Shown here: positions 1 to 5,178 of the stretch, one piece after another
How positions within the stretch are numbered: position 1 is the stretch's first letter
How the letters are laid out: each line of letters starts with the position of its first letter
NCBI GenBank assembly: GCA_041658465.1
Contig: JBBAAC010000079.1
Span: 1 to 10,084 of the forward strand
DNA: 10,084 nt
Direction of reading: 5' to 3'
Source: JAJZQH01 sp041658465
Lineage (GTDB): Bacteria > UBA10199 > 2-02-FULL-44-16 > JAAZCA01
Notes under the pieces: model-generated
Databases searched by the model: none
What the model was told of the DNA's origin: nothing
What the model saw: the letters and a program-made list of their open reading frames with translations, nothing else
Program-made: the position numbers and the translations under genes

Positions 1-25
1 GACGGAACACCTAACAAAAAAACCG
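1..25. other. Short flank downstream of the 547-aa gene
   Basis: On the minus strand a run of seven T lies just after the stop codon (16-22 in plus coordinates). I see no convincing GC-rich stem before it, so I do not call a terminator. The rest of this flank is outside the window. Confidence 0.3.
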
Positions 26-1669
26 CTACCTCTTCTTCGCCTCATCAACGAGCGTGTCTCTATCCCTTTCAAGCCTCCGCTGCTCTTCTGCGGACTTGTT
101 CTCAGCAGGCCTCATCGTATCCATCGTACCATTTGTCCTCATCGTCTCCATCATTCCCCCACCGTTGGAGGTGGCATTGGAGACCCTTGCCGAAAGCTGC
201 ATGAGCTCGTTCGAAACGCCGCCCCTCTCCACGAACATGTCGGCCAACTCCGGATAGGCCTCGACGCCATCCGCTATGGCATTGGCCATCTTAATCCTGT
301 TATCGTCGCTGATGGTGTCCCTGTAATTGGCATCGAGGAATGTCTGTGCCTCCTGCAGCACCGTCACCCTATCAAGCCTCGTATCTGAACCAGGGTAATC
401 GTATCCCTTCATTTCAAACCAGGGGGCGTTTGATGCCAAAAGCGCGCCAGCGCTCGGACGGTTGAACGACATGAGTTTCATCGCATCCATCGCATCCATG
501 AGATCATTGATCTCCATTGCGACCCTCATGGACCCGGGCTTGCTGCGTTTGCCCGCCTGTTTTGCAGCGCCCTCGATTATATCAAGCACCGTCTGGGGGA
601 GGAGGCTCTCATTTGTCGGCATGCAATATACCTCTACAAAGAGCCCCGCCATCTTGACGATGGATTGCGACACCCTCACATTGTACTTGGACTCGTAACT
701 CCTGAGCAGCGCTGAATTCTTTCCCTGCTCAAAACCCTTCAAGATCTCGATGAGCCTCCTGCTGGGCCTGAGGTTCCAGGCGATGGGCGTGTCCTCGTTG
801 CTGTCCTTGTGGACGATCACGGGGACGCCTTCGCTCGGTTGACTCGGTTTTGAAAGCGGGTCCACGCTCGGGCGCCTTGAAAGAGGCGACGAGGGTATGC
901 GGGACGGCGGCGGGATTGCATTGCGCGGCGTGACCGGAACGCTCGGGCGTTCGCTCCAGTCGGAGGGGTTCGACTCCGAGAGCGGCGGCGCCCAAGGTGC
1001 GCGACCCCGCGAGGGAGGAGTCCTGATCGGCTGCTCGGTCGCTTTATCGGTCGTTTTATTCGATTTCGAGCCGAACAACCCACTCAGCCACCCGCCGAAG
1101 CGGGAGACGCCCTTCGCGCCGGCGACGATGCCGATTACGACCAGTACAGTTGCTGCGGCAAGAGTTGCGACCGTGCCGGGCGTGCCGAGCCTGTTGAGCA
1201 TCTGCTGTAAACCGTTCCTCGCATCGTCCGTGAGCTTGTCGGCGCCCTTTTTTATTTCGTCCGCCTTATCTTGGATCGGCGACGATGCCGCAGGTGGCGT
1301 ATCCGACGGCGTAGGCTGCGCCGATTTCTTCCTGAAGAGGTACCATGCGGAGGCCGCGTTTTGATTGTTCGCGGGCACAACGTGGCAGATTCCATCGTTG
1401 CCCATAAAAGCGGTCCAATTGATGGAACGCAGTAGATAGGAATCAGACGCGGTTATCGACCTGAACTGCGCGTTGCCCTGGCCCGGGGCGAGGGTCTGTC
1501 CGGCTGGCATCTCCGCGAGCATATTTGTCTTCTTGTTGATCGCCAGCGGCGTTAGGTCCTTCGGATCGCCTATGGAGCTGCAGACTGGGAAACAGTCCAC
1601 CTTGCAGCCCTTATCGTTTTCGGTAATGCTGCCGCATATGATTATATTATTTTTGGTGGGACAAACCAT
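26..1669 (-). CDS. Hypothetical single-pass membrane protein, Cys-containing N-terminus and Pro/Ser/Arg linker (547 aa)
   Basis: I do not recognise a family. The start ATG is preceded by a good Shine-Dalgarno (AGGGAGG, about 5 bases away). There is no Sec signal peptide. Residues 1-30 hold five cysteines (3, 12, 22, 26, 30) and a sixth is at 95, all before the single hydrophobic helix at about 164-184. Residues 117-163 are Pro/Ser-rich and then charged. After the helix comes a basic stretch (K186, R190, K202, K205), then a Pro/Ser/Arg-rich, probably disordered linker at about 213-282 that includes SRRPSVD. A mostly helical C-terminal domain follows (about 300-500), with a Met-rich stretch (MDAMDAMKLM, 391-400) and a charged tail. 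The positive-inside rule weakly favours N-terminus out and C-terminus in. It lies 76 bases downstream of the 1094-aa gene, shares its layout and has its own sigma-28-like promoter; with no terminator in the gap, read-through is also possible. Function is unknown. Confidence 0.85.
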   Translation of the reverse strand: MVCPTKNNIIICGSITENDKGCKVDCFPVCSSIGDPKDLTPLAINKKTNMLAEMPAGQTLAPGQGNAQFRSITASDSYLLRSINWTAFMGNDGICHVVPANNQNAASAWYLFRKKSAQPTPSDTPPAASSPIQDKADEIKKGADKLTDDARNGLQQMLNRLGTPGTVATLAAATVLVVIGIVAGAKGVSRFGGWLSGLFGSKSNKTTDKATEQPIRTPPSRGRAPWAPPLSESNPSDWSERPSVPVTPRNAIPPPSRIPSSPLSRRPSVDPLSKPSQPSEGVPVIVHKDSNEDTPIAWNLRPSRRLIEILKGFEQGKNSALLRSYESKYNVRVSQSIVKMAGLFVEVYCMPTNESLLPQTVLDIIEGAAKQAGKRSKPGSMRVAMEINDLMDAMDAMKLMSFNRPSAGALLASNAPWFEMKGYDYPGSDTRLDRVTVLQEAQTFLDANYRDTISDDNRIKMANAIADGVEAYPELADMFVERGGVSNELMQLSARVSNATSNGGGMMETMRTNGTMDTMRPAENKSAEEQRRLERDRDTLVDEAKKR

Positions 1670-1688
1670 ACAACCCTCCCTTTACTCT

Positions 1689-1706
1689 CTGCCGCATTAT
1701 CGGCAG
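1689..1706. repeat. Perfect 6-bp inverted repeat straddling the -10 element
   Basis: CTGCCG-CATTAT-CGGCAG is a perfect 6-bp dyad with a 6-base centre. It overlaps the whole -10 box and the likely transcription start of the 547-aa gene. It could be a repressor operator or an incidental hairpin. It has no T-tract on either side, so it is not an intrinsic terminator. Only one half-site is present at the other sigma-28-like promoter. Confidence 0.35.
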
Positions 1707-1723
1707 AAACCCGCAAAAGTTGC
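1697..1723 (-). promoter_or_regulatory. Sigma-28 (FliA)-like promoter of the 547-aa gene
   Basis: Read on the minus strand the site is GCAACTTT, 11 bases, then GCCGATAA. The -10 half matches the FliA consensus GCCGATAA at all eight positions, the spacer is the canonical 11 bases, and the -35 half matches TAAAGTTT at five of eight positions. The predicted start of transcription would leave a leader of roughly 20 bases containing the AGGGAGG ribosome binding site. The same arrangement occurs upstream of the neighbouring 1094-aa gene, which makes chance unlikely. Confidence 0.7.
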
Positions 1724-1745
1724 TAAAAATACGCATTTACCGAGA

Positions 1746-4700
1746 TCAGCGGACTACCCTGCGGGACGGCTCCAAAAAGAACCTCGCCTCGGACTTCGTC
1801 TCTTCCGCGCGCTCCCGCCACAGATCCACTGTTCCCTGCGTCCTGAGAGTCCCGTCAGGATTATAGTAGTGCTCTGTCAGCATCCTGATCTGGAACTCGA
1901 CGAAACCGCCCTTCCATAAGTCCTTGTCATTGGTCGAAAGTTCGCTCCACACGGTGCTCAACGTTTCGTAATCCGCTCCTTCCTTCCATCTATCGAACGC
2001 CCTTTCGATCATGAACGGGGGATATTTCGTGTCGAAGCCAAGCCCCCTGGCCACCTCTGCCATCCTCTCTGCCCTGATCCAGCTCGCGGGCAGCACTTCA
2101 TCGTTCCTCGGCTCTCCCGCTCCCAACCTGTCGGACTCGCTCATCCCGTACCACTTGAGCAGGTACCGCTCCGCCTCGCGCGAGAGTCTGTCCTGGGAGA
2201 GATGGTCGAACTCCGCCATCTGGTCGAGCTGCCTCATGAGAAGCTCACGCTTGGCCGATATCTCGAGGCCCTCCTCGGCACGATCCGGGTAGAGGCGCAT
2301 GCTTTCGATGACGCGCGGAACGATCCCACGTTTCTTCATGAGCACAGCGAGCTCCTCCTTCAGCATGACCCCGTGCGGTCGGTTGAACACGAGGCGGTTG
2401 AGCAGGAGCTCTGTCGCGATATCCTTGCGCACATCCGCATTCGCCAGCTCGGGGATGATGGCGAGCTTCTTCGCAACATACTCGATTCTGCGATCGAGCA
2501 AAAGCCTCGCCTCGTTCTCTGGCCCGGAGACCCGCACCCACACTTCGTCGCGGACCTCCGCGTTAACGCCGTGCGTCTTGAGAATGCTCGACATAGTCTC
2601 ATTGGACATTTCGTAGATGGCGTCGGCACCGCGCCTGCGAAGCACTTCCACGACGAGGAGCCTTGCGATGAACTCCTGCGTATTCGGGCTCTGCTTATTG
2701 TACCAATCTCCAAGCTCCTCGACCCGTCCCTTGGATTCGCGATGCCACGATTGAATTTCCGAGAGCTGCGCCTTCACGCGCCTGACCCTGAGCCCGACGT
2801 GGAGCTCGAGCTCACCCGGCACGTCCGATCCGATGACGATATCGCCGATCGTATTTGTCGGAATGCCGTGCCTGCGGAATACCCCATCCACTACATGATC
2901 CGGTATCAGCCCCGTTTTTATACCTGCGAGGCGCGCGTGCCACGCAAGATTTTCAGATAGCTCGAGCAGCTGGTCCGAGCCCACGAAGTTGAGTATCACG
3001 TTGTAGCCCTTGAGTTGACTCTGGATATGCAGGACAGTGAGAGTTCGCTCCAAATCGGATTGTGGCGGCTCGGGCGGAGTATATGGATGATCGAGCCTGA
3101 ATGGATAATCGTCGGGCACGTTGTCGCTTCTCCGAGCTGCCTCCAGAAACTCCTCTGCGCCGCGGCCTTTTAAGAAACCTTCGACCCTTCCGCTAAACCA
3201 CTTCACGGCCCCGACCAGCCAGCCATTGTCCTTCGGCTTGACCGGGGGGATCGGCTGCTGCTGCTCTGCGGGTGCGGCCCCGCCGGGGGCTTGCGCTGGT
3301 TGTTCTGCCTGATCAGGCTGGCGGCATACCTTTTCCGCCTCCGCCGGCTTTATAATCGGAGGGGACTTTATGGGCGCTTGAGGCAGGGACTCCTGCGGGA
3401 GGCCCTCCTGCTCCCTGATCCACCTCTCCGGGATGACGAACTTGGAGAGATCGTCGGAACCTTTTTGCGAAAACTGTGCGAAGCCCCTCTTCCGCTGCTC
3501 GAAGCGCGCCTGGTCCGCAGCCGGCATGGAGGTGACGATCGCATCGCGCTCGGCAGGCGGCTTTGAGATCCAGCCCAGGAGATGGGTCGCAGCGCGGCGA
3601 GCGATCTCCCTGCGGCCGGTTGGGTCCCCTGCGCGATCGTTATGTTCCGGCATCGCCGACATCTGCTCGCAGAGCGCCTTGAACGCGGGCTCAAGGGATT
3701 TGGCGAGGGCGTCCGGCGTGCGGCGGCGCCAGACCACGTTGAATGTTCCAGCCTCCATAATATATCCGTCGCTCGCACTATTCTCTACGCTGAAGAGTTC
3801 CGCGTTTCCAAATGCTACATGTCCCCTGGCGGAAGTGGGGTTCTGTTTCCATCCGTAGACCCCATTGTTCATATCGAGCACGTATGCGTAAGCCCCGTTG
3901 CCAAGGACATCGATCTCTACCCACGCATTAAAGCGACCTGCCATCATCTTGCCGCGCACGTACCGGCTTTGTATGCCTGCTTCCTGGAGGGAAGCCTGCA
4001 GGAGCACGGGACGGTGTCTGGGACAGCGGCCGTCTGCGTTGAAGACTCCTTCCCTTATCGCGTCCACGTCTCCGCCTTGATCCTTGGCGTACGTGCTATT
4101 GACCAATTTCACGATCTGCATCGCTATTTCATCCATCCGCTTCCCGGATGTCCTGCCCTGCATGCCGATTTGCCTGGCACCCGCGATAATGCCGGATGCG
4201 CGCGGATCCTTGCCAAAATCGGCTGCGACGAGTTCCCTCCTGTAGGGAGCCGGCTCGCCGAGCTCGAAGCCTTGGCCGGGCAGTATATCTCCAAACAGCA
4301 GATACTCGTTCGCCCGCTCCTCGTAATTCCAGCGCTGCACGAGGTTTGGTTTTTGATCTTCAGGCAATGCATCGAAGTTTCGCTGCCACTCGGATAACGC
4401 GCTTCGCAGCTCGCGCTGATCCCATTCCCCGATCGCGAGCCCGGGCTCGCTTGCGCGCGCCTCTTCCGGCGGCGCTGGAGGGCGCTGGCCCTCGGGGACG
4501 GCAGGCGCCCCAGGCGGGAGCGGGGGCGGGAGGATCGTATACTTGCGCGGCGGAGGGGGGGGCGCGTTCACTTCGATATCATCTGCGCCGCCTGCGCTGT
4601 CGGGCTTGTTGCTCCTGTTGCGATAGATGCCGTAACCAAGCGCCAGAAGCGCGAGGGTTCCCAGGACTCCGACTATGATAGTTGTGTAGTCCGTGCCCTC

Positions 4701-5030
4701 TTTTGGCGCGGGTTCGGGCGACGCGGTCGGCGATAGCGTCACAGGCTTTGAAGTCGGGGCGTTCGTCGGCGCATCTTTAACAGGCGGCGCAAGGAAGCCC
4801 GGCTTCACCTTGTATTGTCCGAAGCGCGGCCGGTTCCTGTCCGCCATGATGCAGCAGATCTGAAAGCCGGGCTGCAGGTAATTAAGGATCTTTGGGAGGT
4901 CCTGCGGTTTCTTTGGCTCAGGCTCTATGGGCAGGACCGTGGCATAGGGGTTTCCCTGCGCGCATTCGCCGAAAAACGACGCGTCGCAGGAGCAGCCCTT
5001 TGAATCGCATGCCCTGGTAGGCGGAGCCAT
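1746..5030 (-). CDS. Large membrane protein with transglutaminase-like domain, Cys-rich N-terminus and repeated C-terminal modules (1094 aa)
   Basis: Not a family I can name as a whole. Residues 1-60 have six cysteines (8, 13, 15, 23, 59, 60) and no signal peptide. A Pro/Thr linker (82-110) leads to one transmembrane helix (about 117-136) followed by YRNRSNK, so the C-terminus is probably cytoplasmic. Pro-rich linkers lie at 156-190 and 549-600. Residues about 285-395 resemble a transglutaminase-like (papain-fold) core: C336 in GRCPRHRPVLLQ, then GIQSRYVRG, NAWVEI and YVLDMNNG (D386). The position normally His (HAWVE) is Asn368, so classical Cys-His-Asp catalysis is doubtful; the C-x-R-H-R context recalls the EDR1/CTR1-like branch, where the His can also be lost. 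From 660 to 941 an 80-110-residue alpha/beta-looking module seems to recur three times. The start has a GGGGTAAGGG ribosome binding region and a sigma-28-like promoter. Domain assignment is moderate; biological role unknown. Confidence 0.85.
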   Translation of the reverse strand: MAPPTRACDSKGCSCDASFFGECAQGNPYATVLPIEPEPKKPQDLPKILNYLQPGFQICCIMADRNRPRFGQYKVKPGFLAPPVKDAPTNAPTSKPVTLSPTASPEPAPKEGTDYTTIIVGVLGTLALLALGYGIYRNRSNKPDSAGGADDIEVNAPPPPPRKYTILPPPLPPGAPAVPEGQRPPAPPEEARASEPGLAIGEWDQRELRSALSEWQRNFDALPEDQKPNLVQRWNYEERANEYLLFGDILPGQGFELGEPAPYRRELVAADFGKDPRASGIIAGARQIGMQGRTSGKRMDEIAMQIVKLVNSTYAKDQGGDVDAIREGVFNADGRCPRHRPVLLQASLQEAGIQSRYVRGKMMAGRFNAWVEIDVLGNGAYAYVLDMNNGVYGWKQNPTSARGHVAFGNAELFSVENSASDGYIMEAGTFNVVWRRRTPDALAKSLEPAFKALCEQMSAMPEHNDRAGDPTGRREIARRAATHLLGWISKPPAERDAIVTSMPAADQARFEQRKRGFAQFSQKGSDDLSKFVIPERWIREQEGLPQESLPQAPIKSPPIIKPAEAEKVCRQPDQAEQPAQAPGGAAPAEQQQPIPPVKPKDNGWLVGAVKWFSGRVEGFLKGRGAEEFLEAARRSDNVPDDYPFRLDHPYTPPEPPQSDLERTLTVLHIQSQLKGYNVILNFVGSDQLLELSENLAWHARLAGIKTGLIPDHVVDGVFRRHGIPTNTIGDIVIGSDVPGELELHVGLRVRRVKAQLSEIQSWHRESKGRVEELGDWYNKQSPNTQEFIARLLVVEVLRRRGADAIYEMSNETMSSILKTHGVNAEVRDEVWVRVSGPENEARLLLDRRIEYVAKKLAIIPELANADVRKDIATELLLNRLVFNRPHGVMLKEELAVLMKKRGIVPRVIESMRLYPDRAEEGLEISAKRELLMRQLDQMAEFDHLSQDRLSREAERYLLKWYGMSESDRLGAGEPRNDEVLPASWIRAERMAEVARGLGFDTKYPPFMIERAFDRWKEGADYETLSTVWSELSTNDKDLWKGGFVEFQIRMLTEHYYNPDGTLRTQGTVDLWRERAEETKSEARFFLEPSRRVVR

Positions 5031-5054
5031 AGGTACCCTTACCCCTCGTATTTA

Positions 5055-5081
5055 TTATCGGCAGGACTCGCTGAAAGTTGT
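5055..5081 (-). promoter_or_regulatory. Sigma-28 (FliA)-like promoter of the 1094-aa gene
   Basis: On the minus strand: ACAACTTT, 11 bases, GCCGATAA. The -10 is a perfect match to the sigma-28 consensus, the spacer has the canonical length, and CAACTTT is identical to the -35 half of the promoter in front of the 547-aa gene. The predicted leader is about 20 bases and carries the Shine-Dalgarno region. Just upstream lies an A/T-rich dyad (listed separately). Confidence 0.7.
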
Positions 5082-5084
5082 GCG

Positions 5085-5102
5085 CTTATAATAATTTATA
5101 AG
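5085..5102. promoter_or_regulatory. A/T-rich perfect dyad upstream of the -35 element
   Basis: CTTATAA-TAAT-TTATAAG is a perfect 7-bp inverted repeat whose edge lies three bases from the -35 half of the sigma-28-like promoter. The position, just upstream of -35, would suit an activator site or an UP-like element. The surrounding segment is very A/T-rich, so chance self-complementarity is possible. No comparable perfect dyad precedes the other sigma-28-like promoter; the nearest thing there is the imperfect AAATACGCATTT at 1727-1738. Confidence 0.35.
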
Positions 5103-5109
5103 TAGGTGT

Positions 5110-5153
5110 AAAATATAATAAAAACCGCCGCTGGCCCTTGCCAACGGCGGTTT
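5110..5153 (-). terminator. Intrinsic terminator of ppdK
   Basis: On the minus strand the RNA folds as AAACCGCCG, T, TGGC, loop AAGG, GCCA, G, CGGCGGTTT, giving two stacked stems joined by a U-G wobble pair. The T-rich tract TTTTTATTATATTTT follows directly. It begins 25 bases past the ppdK stop codon. On the plus strand the wobble becomes a C-A mismatch, and no plus-strand gene ends here. This is a strong rho-independent terminator that separates the housekeeping block from the two membrane-protein genes. Confidence 0.92.
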
Positions 5154-5178
5154 CACTGCCGTCACGTAATAATTCCGC

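Noticed and set aside
2250..2262. GCCGATAT inside the 1094-aa gene as another sigma-28 site
   Set aside because: It lies within coding sequence, on the opposite strand to the gene, has one mismatch in the -10 and no CAACTTT-like element at the right distance.
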